From: Prinia subflava
Lineage: Eukaryota; Chordata; Aves; Passeriformes; Cisticolidae
DNA: 64,000 nucleotides
Direction: 5' to 3'
Assembly (NCBI RefSeq): GCF_021018805.1
Contig: NW_026960608.1
Location: 2,294,001-2,358,000, forward strand
The notes beneath the pieces were generated by a model, which was given only the letters and a program-made list of their open reading frames with translations, was not told the DNA's origin and ran no database searches. The position numbers and the translations under genes were made by a program. Shown piece after piece: positions 24,150 to 36,117 of the stretch (positions within the stretch are counted from its first letter, which is position 1; the number at the start of each line of letters is the position of its first letter).

Positions 24150-24210
24150 AATCATTATAGAATCATAGAATGGTTTGGGCTGGAAGGGACCATAACAATA
24201 ATCTAGTTCC
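24150..24210 (-). mobile_element. CR1 3'-end fragment
   Basis: ATCATAGAATGGTTTGGGCT and GGAAGGGACC.. CTAGTTCCAAC are the reverse complement of the conserved CR1 3' end. The copy breaks off at 24214, where a TG-initial sequence (TGTGATGG) begins, perhaps an LTR inserted into it. Confidence 0.75.
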
Positions 24211-24214
24211 AACC

Positions 24215-27200
24215 TGTGATGGTTTTAGAGGGCAACCGGGCCGAAACACCAATTCATGTAGTGGCTTCACGTTCACCAATTTCTGTTTCTCAAAATTGGT
24301 GTAGTGGTCTGAGTGCCCATTAGAATTATTTACTCTTTTCTGTTGTGAGATAAGATTAGGAGAAAAGCAAAGCAGGCTCAAACTTAAAAGGTATAAAGAC
24401 AGGTTTGTTAACAAACTACAAGAAACAAACAATTAATAAGGGTTAGAATGAAACCTTCAAAACACTTCTCCTCCCCCATCAACTGTTCATTTTCCCACTG
24501 ACAACATAAAGAGACAAAACCTGGGATTTTCAGTCAATTTCACCACTTTAAAACAGTCTTTCATTAGTTCTTTGGGAGAGGAGTGTCTCTTAGAAATCCT
24601 ATGGAGACATCACTACAATAAACAGTTCTCTGGTGGCTCCCATGTCACCAATCTGCAGCCACCCGGAAACTGCAAACTGTGAAGTCTCTCCCATTTGGCA
24701 GCTTTCCCATGTCTGCACTCATGGGCATATCAGCTTATTTAGGGTACAGTTTAAGGATGACTGTTTTTGTATAAAACAAAGATTCTCTTCATCTTTCTCT
24801 AAAATCATCTTCATCTCAAGAAACAGAGGTCTTCCTTTTCCCAGGGGGCAGAGGGCTTCATGTCTCTTTCTATCTTCCTCTGTTCAAAATTCTCCATTAG
24901 ATCACAGCTATATCAGCTAACAACTATGACTAGAACTTTGCATCCCCCCCAAAAGCATTCTGTAAGTTACAGGGATATTTTAGTCCATTTTCCATGGCCT
25001 CACAAGAGAAGTTCAGCCCAAACTAGGCAACTCCTCCATCCTCCTTCCAACCTAGGACTTCTACTCTCTCTTCACTGACTTCCATCTCATGCCATGTCTC
25101 TCCACGTTTCATTCTAGCTGTTCTCTCACGCAGAGAGAGGATTTAATGTTTTGCAAGTTTCATCTGTCAAGGAAACAGTTAACATTCTCCCAGGTCTGCA
25201 GAAGGCATGGTTGTTCTTCCATGGGAAATGGCCGAAGGTGGGATAGTGTGGGGCCAAAGGTGCCGTGTGGGGCTGGAGCCAGGATCTCTCATGCTACTGG
25301 GCTTTCCCCCCTCCCTTCCTCTGCAAGGGGTCTTGGTAGCGGCTGCCAGAGTATTCTTCAGAAAGCCATGCTGGAGGGGGGCAAGGGAAGGGGCCTGGCT
25401 CCCGGTGAAAAGAACAAGGCATATGCCTTTATTAATATTCAGCTCTTTATTAAAGTGATCAGCTCTTTATTAAAGTCATCAGCTGGATGGTAGGGTCCGA
25501 TCGGAGTTTTCCACGCTGCTGTAGCAATCCGAAGCAGCAGATGCTGTTCCAGTTCATCACTCCACTGCAAACAGTAGGTGCCGAGTCCTTGTTCCCATGG
25601 GAACAGCTAGAAGTTCTCTCTGGTCAACCATCAGAAGGCAGAGCGGTGAGGGGTCTGCCACTGGAATGCAGAGTAGTCAGCTCTTTACCCTCAGGGAAAA
25701 ACCTTGAGAGTTTCTCATTCTCTGTCTCAGTCACTTGAGTTGGCTGGCTCCCATTCTATTCAGACTCCTCATAGGTCATGGTGAGTCTTCAAACCAGGCC
25801 AGGGGGTGTGTCCACTCCTTCCTTGGCCAGGGCACCATCTAATTCTCCTCTGATGCATCTAGCTTCCCATCTTGGGGTGCAGTTCCTCTCAAAAAAGCCC
25901 TCCCAGGATTCCCAGGGTCGGTTTTATTTGCATATACAAATGCATATGCATTTGTCCTGGTCGCAGCAGAGGGTATCCCTGCTGCAAAAGGTAGTTATAG
26001 CGAACAATGACAGGGCTATCTAGACAGGAGCCGCTCCTTTTCACATTTTAATGAGGTAGGAGAATGCCACAGGGCAGCTTCCCTTCATCCTCAAACTTAC
26101 TGGGGTATGGGGCTACATCTAGCCTAGCCGGGAGAGGCTCCTTAGGAACAGCAGCATCACCCCAGCTATGGGGTTCTCCGCAAAAAAGAAAAAACCCCAT
26201 CTTTCTAAAAGGCTGGGTGAGGGCACAAATTGATGGGAGGAGGGGGTTGCATTTTGAGTACTCAGAAACTCTTTTAATATGCTAATGGGTGCTCCGCATT
26301 TTCCTCTGGGGGGATGGAGTGGCTGTCTCTGCTGTCTCGCTATGGGGGCTAGGACAGGGATGGCGCAACCCCTTCCGACCGGGGTTTTCCCATCCCTGGG
26401 AAACGCTGGGGGTTCCAGTGCCGCCCCCCCCCCCCCCATTTACTCTGTTCAGAGCTTGGCCATGGTTCTCATCAGCAGCGGCTGCACCTGTCAGGGCTGC
26501 ATGGTGTGGCTGTGGCTGCCCAGCGGCTGGTGTTCTAGAGACATAGCCCTGCCCCCCTCCCAGGGCCACAGCAGCAAACACGGGCAGCTTTTTGAGCCCT
26601 CATACCAACTGGAAATTCGTTCATAACACTGGGAGGGGCCACCCGGCCAGGTTAGGCCTCCCGGGCCAAGATGGTGGGGAGAAATGGTGTAGCAGCAAGA
26701 TCTTAGCAGCCGCTAGGGGCATATCCCTCCTCTTCCCCTGCCTGGTGGGCTTCCTGGGAAAGGCCTGGCCTGGGCAGGGCCTGGCTGGCCCGGACCACCT
26801 CCATGGCAAGGAGGGAGCCAGGATCAGCTTACCTCTCCCAAGGCAGGAAGATGAAGGAACTTTTCCCGGTATTCTCTGATTTTAACATGTGTATTCCCAG
26901 AAGTGTGTCAACTTTCTACTCATTTAACCAGATATCAATATTCAACCTTAGTTACTGATTGGGTTTTGCTATAACTTCCCAGAAAAGTCACTTCCTGGCA
27001 AAACCACCACACAACCTCTCCTGCCATAGTTACATTCCTCCATGTCCACAACGAATCCAAGAGTACCCTATGGTACTCTAACCTACAGTCCCTCCCTTTC
27101 CTCCCCATACTCGCATTTCTTCTTAAAAGCTGCTCTTCATTTACACATGTGAGGGATAATATTTGGGGAAGGGAGAAAAGGAGCCTTATGATACTTGGCA

Positions 27201-28339
27201 ACAGATAAAGCACTAGGAAAAAAGTAATCAAACCAATCTTGGTAGTTTCCATGATGACTTTATTGACTTTGTCTTTTTCCAAACCTTGCATTCCAGCTTT
27301 GTCATCATTGAAAGCCATCTAAAGTAGATTTCCATCATTACAAGAGCTGTTCTCAACTTTTTTTATGTCATCCATAGTACTTCTTGAAAACAAGTACCTC
27401 TTGTAAGATTTAATAATTAAAAAAAATAAATCATATATTTGTTTTTATGTTCCAGCTGAACAATACAAAAATAATTTATGGAATTCAGTTGCTGAATTTA
27501 TTTAATAAGTATTTTATAATTATTAAGAAAAGAACATACTTATCACAAATTGAGTATTTGTATTCCTGTAAAGTGGCTGATCTTCCACACTGTTGTGGCT
27601 TAATCAGGACACACACACACAAAATAAAGCTATTTGTAACTCTATCAATGTTTGGAGACAGTACAATTTTAATTTTTTATCAACTTCACATACTATTTTA
27701 AAAGTTCCCTTCCAGAAATATTTAAACACCACCAGTTTCAGGTAAAGGCTAGTACCTTACACATGCACATGAGATTTGTGCTTGTATCTTTCTTGTGGGC
27801 AGAATGGGAGCTTCAAAACTTATTACAGAAGCCCCCCCATTGAGTCAGGGGTTGCAGAAAGGACCCCCTTGATTTCTAAACTGTTTCTTCAGAGAGGAGC
27901 CTGGGTGTGGCTGGATCCAGTCTTAGCCGCAGACTTTGCCAATAGTTTGTGTATAAAGATTATACAAGTGTAATTGAACCTTTACAGAACTTTGTCCTGA
28001 AGGATTAAGGATGGCAAACCAAATATATTTATATAAATAAATTATTTATTTAAATTGATTACAATAATGTCAATAATTAGACAAAAATACCTTAATCAGA
28101 ATTTTTACTACACAGTCAGTATAGGCAGCTATAACTACTAGTAGAGTGCACTGTTTTCAAAGCAATAATAAAGCAATCGTATGAAAGTTAGCAAGAACAA
28201 TTATGAAGTAGAGATTGATATTACTCACCCATACCAATGACTGTGGGCAAATCTCTTTTTCTCAGCCTCAAGGAGTAACCTTGGGAGGCTTTGTTGGTTT
28301 TGTACAGCCTGTTTTTTTTGTTGGTTTTTTTTTTGGGGG
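24215..28339. other. Probable LTR-derived and anonymous sequence
   Basis: The start TGTGATGGTTTTAGAGG at 24215, interrupting a CR1, suggests an LTR, but I find no convincing right end or TSD. A short duplication (CAGCTCTTTATTAAAGT) is at 25440-25480. The part 25200-26880 is GC-rich, with a C-run at 26421-26437. The part 26880-28290 is AT-rich, with a CA repeat near 27610. No protein motif was recognised, and the many 80-130-codon frames here are unsupported. Confidence 0.35.
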
Positions 28340-29899
28340 GGGGGGTACAAAGGTGGCTTCTGTGAGAAGCTGCTAGAAGCTTCCACCAGGTCTGGCAGAG
28401 CCAATCCCTGGTGGTTCTGAAGATGAACATGCCATTGGCCAAGGCTGGGCCAATTAGAGGGGTTGGTAATGCCTCTGTGATAACATATTTAAGAACAAAA
28501 TCAAAACAAAGGAGACACACACAGTTTTTTCTAGCCAGAGAAGAGGAGGAGGTGAGAACATGTGAGAGAAACAAGTTGGAGATACCAAGGTCAGTGAAGA
28601 AGGAGGGAGAGGAGCTGCTCCAGGCTCCTGGAAACAAGATTCCTCTGAAGGCTGTGGTGAAGACCATGGTGAAGCAGCTTGTCCCCCTTCAGGCCCTGGA
28701 GGTGTATAGGGATGTAAAGATCCACTCGCAACCCACGGCTGGATGCCTGGAGGAGGCTGTGGTCCAGTGGAAGACCTGGTGGAGAGACAGGGCCCCTGCT
28801 TGCAGGCTGGAGCAGCCTGTCCTTGGAGGACTGGACCCTGTGGAAGAGGGACCCATGCTGCAGCAGTTTTGGGAGGACTATCTGCCCTTGGGAGGGACTC
28901 ATGTTGTGTAACAGTGTGTCTTTTTTGGAGTGTAGCTACAGCCTAATTAAATCTCAGTCAGCCTCTCCAGTGGAGAAACCACTTGAGAAGAATTCAGGCA
29001 AAGCAATCAAGCCACACATCCATACATGTTACCGGCCAGCTCAAGCAAAGAGAGGTAGAAGGCCCTCAGCCATCAGATTAGTTCCAGGGAAGTTTATTCC
29101 ATGTGCCGGTGAGATCAGGAGCTGAAAAAGGGGCAAGTCATGTGGTTTTCTCAGTTATATAGTGTCTCAGGTTAGTGGGTGGTACAAGGGGCAGGGCAGG
29201 GGGCAAGTGGCCATAGGGAAGACAGAAACTGGACACCGGGCCCCATAGCCAATGGGGGACCAGGGAAAGGGGACACCATGGGGGACTGATGGACATTGGG
29301 AAACCCAGGGAGCAGATTGCACAATGTTTGCAAAGAACCATGGGGGAAAAGCCTTTGTTACATGTGGAAAGGGTGTCTTTAATCTTCACTTTTCCAGAGC
29401 AAGGCAGTTGGGAATTCTTTTAAGGGCACAAGGGACTCCACAATGTTGCATCAATTTTGGGAAGATTACTACTCATTAGATTTGGAGCCACACTGGAGAA
29501 GTTCATGGAGAACTGTCTCCCATGGGAGGGACCCCACAGTGCAGCAGGGAAAGGACTCCTCTCCCAGAGCAGCGGAAGAAAATCTCGGGTGACGAACTCA
29601 CCAAAACCCACATGCCCTGTCTCCCTGAGCTGTTGGTGGGAAAGAGGGAGGAGTTAGGGGAAGAAAAGATGTTTTTTAAGGGCTTATTTTACTTCTCATT
29701 CTCTTCCTCTGGCTCTGTTAGTAATAATTTACCTTTGTACCTTTAAGTTGAGCCTGTTTTGTCCTTAGAGTGTTTTTCTCCTGGTCCTTAACTCATGAAC
29801 CCTTTGTTATTTTTTTTTCTCTCCTGTGTCCTGCTGTTGCAGGGGAGGGTGGACGAATGGCTTTCATGGGTTGCCTGGCATTTGGCCAATTCCCACTCA
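28340..29899 (+). mobile_element. ERVL-type solo LTR, split by another LTR
   Basis: 28340-28906 and 29443-29899 read as one sequence with degenerate units around CTGGAG.AG and GGGAGGGACC, a pattern I associate with a long avian ERVL LTR. The right end is near CCCACTCA (29899); the left end is uncertain and may be at the poly-T/poly-G tract 28310-28345. A 166-codon frame at 28411-28911 is only a product of this repeat. It is split at 28906/29443 by the solo LTR below. Confidence 0.5.
28907..29442 (-). mobile_element. Solo LTR with perfect TSD ATGTTG, nested in an ERVL-type LTR
   Basis: Starts TGTAACAGTGTG and ends GGGACTCCACA, 536 bp, flanked by ATGTTG at 28901-28906 and 29443-29448. AGTTTATTCC near 29090 gives AATAAA on the minus strand, so it is read leftward. 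It is the same family as 33049-33643. Confidence 0.9.
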
Positions 29900-31666
29900 A
29901 GGGAAGGATCTTCACACATCTTAGGGAGATATGCTAGAAGTCCTCACCATGTAAAACTGAGACTGATCTTTTATAGTATAAAGTGATTGTCAGTCATATA
30001 CATTTTTACATTATGTGTTGTCAAGCTTACTCAGCAAAATATGCTTTGTTGCTGAAAAAGGTGTTATCAGCTCTGGTTTCTTCTGCTCAGCACTTCAACA
30101 CCCTTCTGTATCAGGGGCTGCACATCCTTGCTGATCCCTGCCTCAGTCAGGAAGCATGTTTTACATGTCCTTGGTCAAGGTGGTCTCAGCATTTTTCAGC
30201 ACTACAAACAACAGACCCTCTTTGTTCCATCTTATCACCAAACAGCAGACCCTCTTTGTTCCATCTTATCACCAAACAGCAGACCTTCCTTGCTTAATCC
30301 ACCACTGATAACTCGTAAATAAGACAAAGTTCAAGCTGCTGTATCCCTGCTTAGGCAGAGCATCCTGTTACAATGTTATCCCATCAGATGAAACAATACT
30401 GCCTTTAACATAAAATATTGCTCACTAGACTATTACATTAAAAGAAATTGAATGATTTTTGAATTCCAAAGACTTGTTAATTTAGTCCTCATTCCCGATT
30501 GCAACAAGCCATAGAATCTTTCACAGTAGCTCAAATTCAAAACTTCAGTTTGAGTTAAAGCTCATATTTTAGAAACAGATGGCTTCAATTAAAAGCCTTG
30601 AATAAAATCCTATGGTTTAATTCATGGTAAAATTCATATATTCTTTTATTTTTCCCCGCATGAATTTGTAGAGCCATGGCATCCAACTAGTAGAACTTAC
30701 CAAGCTTTTACTACTCAATTACTGCAGTAATTTCTTGTACATGCAGGTGCTTCTGATATGTGAACTTCTAACATCTTCCCTTGTTGCTTAAGGCAGAAAA
30801 TAGCTGAACCCTTCAATAGGCTCTAATTATATGGTAAATTGGCTAGATATTAAACTGATCTTAAAAAGCTAAATAAAGCAAATTTTACCCTGTGCAGCAT
30901 GATCCTGTGGTTTTATTTGTCGTCAGATTAAAACAGGTGCAATCCAAGTGTGATACTGGCATAAATTACTTAACATGTATTTGTTATTGGAAAGGGATAT
31001 AGATAGTCTTTCCCAGGTTGCTGACTCATACTCTCATGCAGGAAGGATATTCACTCCTAAATTTCCCCTTTGAGCTGCTCCCTGTGACAGGAACACTGCC
31101 TGTTTGGAGAAGCCACACCCTTTTAAGGCACATACAGCAGCTCTATTAACCACAAGCTACACATATACCTAAAAGAGAGTTACAATTTTTCTTTAAATGT
31201 TAATTTCCCACTCCAACTATTAAATGGGACTCATTAACAACCTAACTGAAAAATGGCATGTACTTTTGCATATAGAGATGAATTTTTGCTTTTGAAGAAC
31301 TATGTGGGTGACACTTAAATGGTGGCAATGTTCTTTTTTTCTTGAAGATCTCCTCAAATGTGCTTGCCAACTGAAGTCAGATACTGAAGAAAACCATCCT
31401 TTAAAAATATTCTGACAAAAAAATCTCCCAATTGTAATAATCTGAAATAATGGAATATATGTCTTCTGAAGATGAAAGATCAGGTAAGTAATGCTGTATT
31501 TATCTCCAGCTTGTTGACTATTCACTATCACTTGGGCAACTATAGTAGCAACTGGGAATGGTAGTAGCTTCATAGCTTGTGTTTATCTATCAAATAAAAA
31601 ACTACAACAAATAACATTTTCATAAATTTTCCAATTACAGTAGGATAACCTCTAACAGTTAACATT
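29900..31666. other. Anonymous sequence
   Basis: Contains one tandem repeat (30205-30288) and a possible splice-bounded exon at about 31330-31491 (see findings). Otherwise AT-rich, without recognisable genes or element ends. Confidence 0.4.
30205..30288 (+). repeat. 34-bp tandem repeat, about 2.5 copies
   Basis: CAAACARCAGACCCTCTTTG starts at 30205 and 30239, with a partial third copy at 30273. The first two copies are nearly identical. Confidence 0.9.
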
Positions 31667-32128
31667 TGTTGTGATTTAACCCCAGCCAGCAACTAAGCAC
31701 CACACAGCTGCTCCCTTGCTGGAAGGGTAAAAGTGAGAAAACTCATGGGTTGAGATAAAAACAGTTTAATAGGGAAAGCAACAGCTGCTCACACAAAGAA
31801 AGCAAGGTATTAATTCACTATTTTCTATCAACAGGCAGATGTTCAGCCATCTCCAGGAGAGCAGGGCCTCATTACTTCTAAGGTTACATGGGAAGACAAA
31901 ATGCCATAGGTCCAAACATTCCCCTCTTCCTTCTTCCCCTAGCTTTACATACTGAGCATGAAGTCATATGGTCTGGAATATCCCTTTGGTCAGTTGGGAT
32001 CAGCTGTCCTGGCAGTGTCCCCTCACTTCTTGTGCACTCCCAGCCTACTCGTTGGTGGGGCAGTGTGAGAAGCAGTAAAAGCCTTGGCTCTGTGTAGACT
32101 CTGCTCACCAATTTTGAGAACATCCCAG

Positions 32129-32536
32129 TGTAGCAAGAGCAGGATGTCTTATGGAATGAAGGTTGAGCTATCCCAAACTGGGCCTCAGATTTGGGCCTGC
32201 AAGGCCTCAGATTTGGGCCCATGTAGTAGTAGATAAACCTGTGGCGCAGTTAGAAATTCACTTAAGGTGTGTGCATACTTTAGCTAGGACAGTTAGGATG
32301 GAAATACGGTCGCTGCCTTAAACTGAAATAGTTTACATATTTGCTCACGCTGAATACCAATAGAAATGCACCTGCAACTGTAAACTATCTGACACTGTAT
32401 AAAACCAGCCATTTGGAGAATAAAGAGGAGAAAGTATGTTATTAATCATATTGGTTGGAACTGCGTTTGTTCTGTCTCCAATCCCAATTAGAGTCCCTGA
32501 TTTCATCTCAGTATTATCAGCCCTGTGTTCAGCACA
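32129..32536 (+). mobile_element. Old LTR related to the LTR of provirus E (copy 1)
   Basis: Starts TGTAGCAAGAG and ends TTCAGCACA. It shares GAGCTATCCCAAACTGGGCC, CACCTGCAACTGTAAACTATC, ..CCAGCCATTTGG.GAATAAAG with provirus E's LTR (52041-52440), including the AATAAA position. Clearly diverged, so an older insertion of the same lineage. Confidence 0.8.
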
Positions 32537-32540
32537 AAAT

Positions 32541-32905
32541 TGTAACAGAATTTCTTAGAGAACATGGACATGAGGTATTTTGGAATGAGATCTGAGCTAT
32601 CCCAAACTGGGCCCCAGGTTTGGGCCTGTGTAGAAGTAGATAACCCTGTGGCGCAGTTAAAATTTAGATTAAGGTGTGTGTATGTATTAGATAGGATAGT
32701 TAAAATGAAATTATGGTAGCTACCTTAAACTGAGATTGTTTGCATTATTTTTTACGCTGAATATCAATTAGAAAACACCTGCAACTGTAAATTATCTGAA
32801 ACTGTATTTAACCGGCCATTTCGGGGAATAAAGGGGAGAACAAATGATTTCACCATATTGGCTGTGCTCTGCATTGCTCAGTCCAGCAATTAATAGATAA
32901 TTAAT
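32541..32905 (+). mobile_element. Old LTR related to the LTR of provirus E (copy 2)
   Basis: Starts TGTAACAGAATTTCTTAGAG, matching TGTGGCCGAGTTTCTCAGG of provirus E, and includes AACCGGCCATTTCGGGGAAT and AATAAA near 32826. The right end is blurred (about 32880-32905). Only AAAT separates it from copy 1. Confidence 0.75.
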
Positions 32906-33048
32906 AGAGGACCTGGTTTTACAAAATCTAAAACACAGCCTCATACCAGCTACTGTGAAGAAAATTAACTTTATCCTAGCCAAACCCAGCACATTTACCA
33001 GAACATCTTTGTTGTTCAACCAAAGGAGAAAGCACTGCATTCCACACG

Positions 33049-33643
33049 TGTAGCAGTGTGGAGATGGATGGTCGTTGCTGCTACCTCTGCCCGAAAAGCA
33101 TCTCTTCTGGAGAAGTCACTTAGGTGGGCACACAGGCAAGGCACTCAAGTCCACACACACACTCCATGGCTAGCTCAGCGAAGAAAGGCAGTAAGGGTCT
33201 CCTGTATAAAGTTCCAGAGAAGTTTATTTTGCCGACGCATGCCAAAGGGTTCCAGGGACAGAAAGAAGATCACAGGAGTGCCCAGGGTTAAGTATGGGGT
33301 CAGGAGCTAATGGTCTGAGGGCACAAGGGTGGTATGAGGGCAGGGCAAAGGGCAATGATCTATAGGGGACATAAGGGCAGAGCATCAGCGATACCACAAC
33401 CAATGGGGAAACAGGGAAAGGAGAAACCTTGAGAACCAGGGACATATATGAACAATAGAGGGGAGCAATGCCCACAGACCAATGGGAAAAACAAATCTGA
33501 GGTAGATTAACTTAATGATGTAGATCACCATGAGGGGAAGCCTTTCTGATCACACTAAGCTAGGAGACTTTCCCAAAGCCTATGGTAGATTCTTCCGAGG
33601 CATTGGCCAAGAAGTTTCCCTGACAGGCTCAAGGGCCTCCACA
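33049..33643 (-). mobile_element. Solo LTR with perfect TSD CACACG
   Basis: Starts TGTAGCAGTGTGGAG and ends GGGCCTCCACA, 595 bp, flanked by CACACG at 33043-33048 and 33644-33649. AGTTTATTTTGCC near 33220 gives AATAAA on the minus strand. It is homologous to 28907-29442 throughout. Confidence 0.92.
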
Positions 33644-35161
33644 CACACGAGTTTTGTCTCAACTCCATAATCATTCCTATATCAATCAGCTCCACAATAA
33701 TTCTGTTATTACTGGTAATCTATGATAAGCAACAGGCATGATTCCCAGTAAATACTTTCCTCAAGGTAAATGCTGCTCTACTATCTCCCCTGTTTCTTTT
33801 ATCATGCTTTCCCTTCAATAAGCTGGAATGAACACAAGATTGCTTCCATTTCCTATTCCAATCTTTGCAACATTTTTAACTGTTTAACATTCCTGAAAAA
33901 AGTCTCCTTATCCATAGCATATACAAATCTTTCCTCCTCCTCATTTGGATTCCTCTTAAAGGCCCAGTATTATAACAAGGGCTTTAATTCATGTCATCCA
34001 AAAGCCTTATCTATCATGCTGTTAAATATCCAGTGAGAAAAGTTACCATGATCCTAGGGATGAAAAAAATCAGTCTTTAAAAAGTCCCATAAATGATGGT
34101 CCTCTAATGTGTTTTATCTTTTCAGCTTCTTATATGAAACAAAAAAACCCCAAAAAAACAAACAAAAAAAAAAAACAAAACAAAACAACCCCATTGCTAG
34201 TACCAGATGATCAAGTGTATAAATATAAAATAATACCTTAGTTGGAATTAAGAAATCATTTATTAGAGGACATTACATTAGTTCTCCACCAAAGCTTAAA
34301 GGGGCACAGAAGGGAAAACATGAATAACAACGAATACAAGTCAACCACTTTACATGAACAGAATCAGATTATCTTGTTTCCAGAGCAACCAAGCTGAATA
34401 AATATCTGTAAAATATTTAGCACTTTTAAATCAATCCCAGAAGCTACAAAAAGACAATAGATATAGCATTGTCATCTAAAACCAGTGGATCATCTGCCAT
34501 AGACAGAATGAAAATGGAAATACTTAAAAGAAACAGGAGAAGCACAGTTTGAAACACTGCAAAATGTGAACAAAATGTCAGTGTACTGTCTCTGTTTGCC
34601 ATGCTCAATGACCACACAGACCACGGAAAGTTGAGAGAGAGACAGCCTGGCAGAGAAAACCTGTCCTTTGTTTATTACATCCCATTATATACTTTCGGAA
34701 AGGTGACCATGGATTGGAGAGTGGAATCCCCATCTCTCAACCACATTGATCAAAAGGAATGCCATTCAACACCCTTCCTTTCCTCAAGAAGAATGCAAAA
34801 CAATGGCAGTATTTACAAAAAACAATCTCCTGTTTACATGAAGAGAGCGTGAGAAGTAGGAACTTCTACTTTAATAAGAACGCTCAGAAAACTAGGAAAT
34901 CTCATGGTGACAGTGTAGAAACAGATAAGGAAAAATAATAATGGTTTTAATGGAAAATCAACCTAGAGAAAACATTTAGCTTGTGATGAAACAATCTTAT
35001 AAAAATTTTGTCTAAAACAACTTGAAAAAAGTGAGTAAAAGTATAGAGTCAAATGAAACACTAATTCATAAGTCTCAGACATGTCTCTTCACTTCTAGCT
35101 CTCTTTCAGGACAGAGAAACAACTTAGAGTTTAAAGGGGAAAACACCACTGCCTTTATAGG
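33644..35161. other. Anonymous sequence with an A-rich simple repeat
   Basis: Contains an A-rich low-complexity tract at 34138-34190. The segment 34587-34900 has an LTR-like look (TTTGTTTATTACATCC near 34665), but no termini could be fixed. No gene seen. Confidence 0.35.
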
Positions 35162-35668
35162 TTGAAAGCAATGAGGGACTTCTCTTTACAAACTGTGGGT
35201 TTGCTGGTAGATAAAACAAGCACTGAGAGATAAAAGAAACAATGGGAAGGATTTTACTGATTGATGTATGGAATGAGAGAGGTTTATCTTTACAAACCAA
35301 CTATAGGTCTGCTGATAAATAAAATTGGATGCTGAGAAAAGAAAGAAACAGTGGGAAGAATCATAAATTCCATAAGGAATTCCACTGATTGACACAAGGA
35401 AAAGACAAGGGGGGGGTATACATTAGAAGGGAGTCTTAGGTATTAGGCGTTTCAGGAAGTCTGTACCATTCAAGTACCTCAGGCAATGGGGAAAGAGAGA
35501 GGGAAATGCGGCCTGGAAATTAGGATAAAAAGGAGGTTGCGTCCAAAAATTTGAGAGAGCCCAGGGGAATGCCCCATGGCTTCTCCCTTTATTCAAATAA
35601 AGTTAGAGGACTCCTCTGTCTCCTTTTTGGACATAAATCTCTGGTGTTGTGGATTAATTTTCCTGACA
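35162..35668 (+). mobile_element. ERV1 (gamma-like) 5' LTR
   Basis: Likely starts TGAAAGCAATGAGGG (35162) and ends TTTTCCTGACA (35668). It contains GGATAAAAAGG (TATA, near 35523) and AATAAAG (near 35598), and is followed at the right distance by a tRNA-Pro-like PBS. Two diverged units of roughly 100 bp (TCTTTACAAAC...GAAAGAAACA.TGGGAAG) at 35186-35395 look like U3 enhancer repeats, common in gammaretroviral LTRs. Confidence 0.7.
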
Positions 35669-35671
35669 ATT

Positions 35672-35691
35672 TAGGGGGTCTTGTCCAGGAT
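35672..35691 (+). other. Primer-binding site, tRNA-Pro like
   Basis: TAGGGGGTCTTGTCCAGGAT resembles the tRNA-Pro PBS of gammaretroviruses with a few changes and two extra bases. It lies three bases after the LTR end. Confidence 0.7.
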
Positions 35692-36117
35692 ATTTCCACC
35701 ATCCAGGGGCGGCAGGCAGTGAGCAGAGCTGAAGGCGCACCTCACCCAGTTTCAGTGATCAGCTCCCCTTGGTGACGGCCGGCACCGGGCAATTGACTGG
35801 ATTACAGAGGCTGTCCAGGAGACAGATGAGTGGCGAATCAGGGAGGTCTGTGAAGAGTCCACAGGAAAGGACCACTGAAAATCTCACCAGTGAGTAAAAT
35901 GGGATCTTTGGGGAATAAACCTGGGAGGGTACCCATGGGGGGTAGAAAAGGTTAAACAGGTTAAACTCATGAACGCTTGCAAAGTAAAGCTGTGAAGGGA
36001 CCCTGGCAAAAGGGATGGAGATCCCAAAATATCTCTGAAGAATCACTTGGAAGAATGTAGAGTTGGTTTACACATTCTCCCAGAGGTAATTAAGGACATA
36101 GATGCCCAGGAGGGATG
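35692..36117 (+). other. ERV1 leader and broken gag start
   Basis: Leader with a possible gag start at 35899 (Met-Gly, in the context AAAATGGGA), whose frame ends after 18 codons. A splice-donor-like CAG/GTGAGT lies just before it (about 35889-35897). No further gag can be followed; the remainder of this element is missing. Confidence 0.4.

Larger units (their letters stand above)
31667..32993 (-). mobile_element. Solo LTR, reverse orientation, split by two other LTRs
   Basis: 31667-32128 (starting TGTTGTGATTTAACCCC) and about 32906-32993 (ending CAAACCCAGCACA) are the reverse complement of the two parts of the LTR family at 22282-22870. Landmarks are GAATATCCCTTTGGTCAGTTG at 31977-31998 (cited for position) and AAGAAAATTAACTTTATCC near 32958-32976. 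The piece between is occupied by two tandem plus-strand LTRs. Confidence 0.75.

Noticed and set aside
23100..24150. Possible tRNA or snRNA gene
   Set aside because: No A/B box pair or conserved stem pattern could be found here or elsewhere in the window.
26119..26626. Overlapping frames of about 100 codons on both strands
   Set aside because: GC-rich stretch with a C-run; no motif or splice context.
24215..26628. One LTR running from TGTGATGG to CATAACA
   Set aside because: About 2.4 kb would be unusually long and the flanks do not match; more likely several unrelated pieces.
28411..28911. 166-codon plus-strand frame
   Set aside because: Lies within a repeat-patterned ERVL-type LTR and shows its periodic sequence; no protein motif.
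31220..31573. 117-codon minus-strand frame
   Set aside because: No recognisable domain; overlaps the candidate exon on the other strand.
32100..32230. Duplicate GCCTCAGATTTGGGCC near 32180-32220 as a separate repeat
   Set aside because: It is a small internal duplication within the copy 1 LTR, not an independent element.
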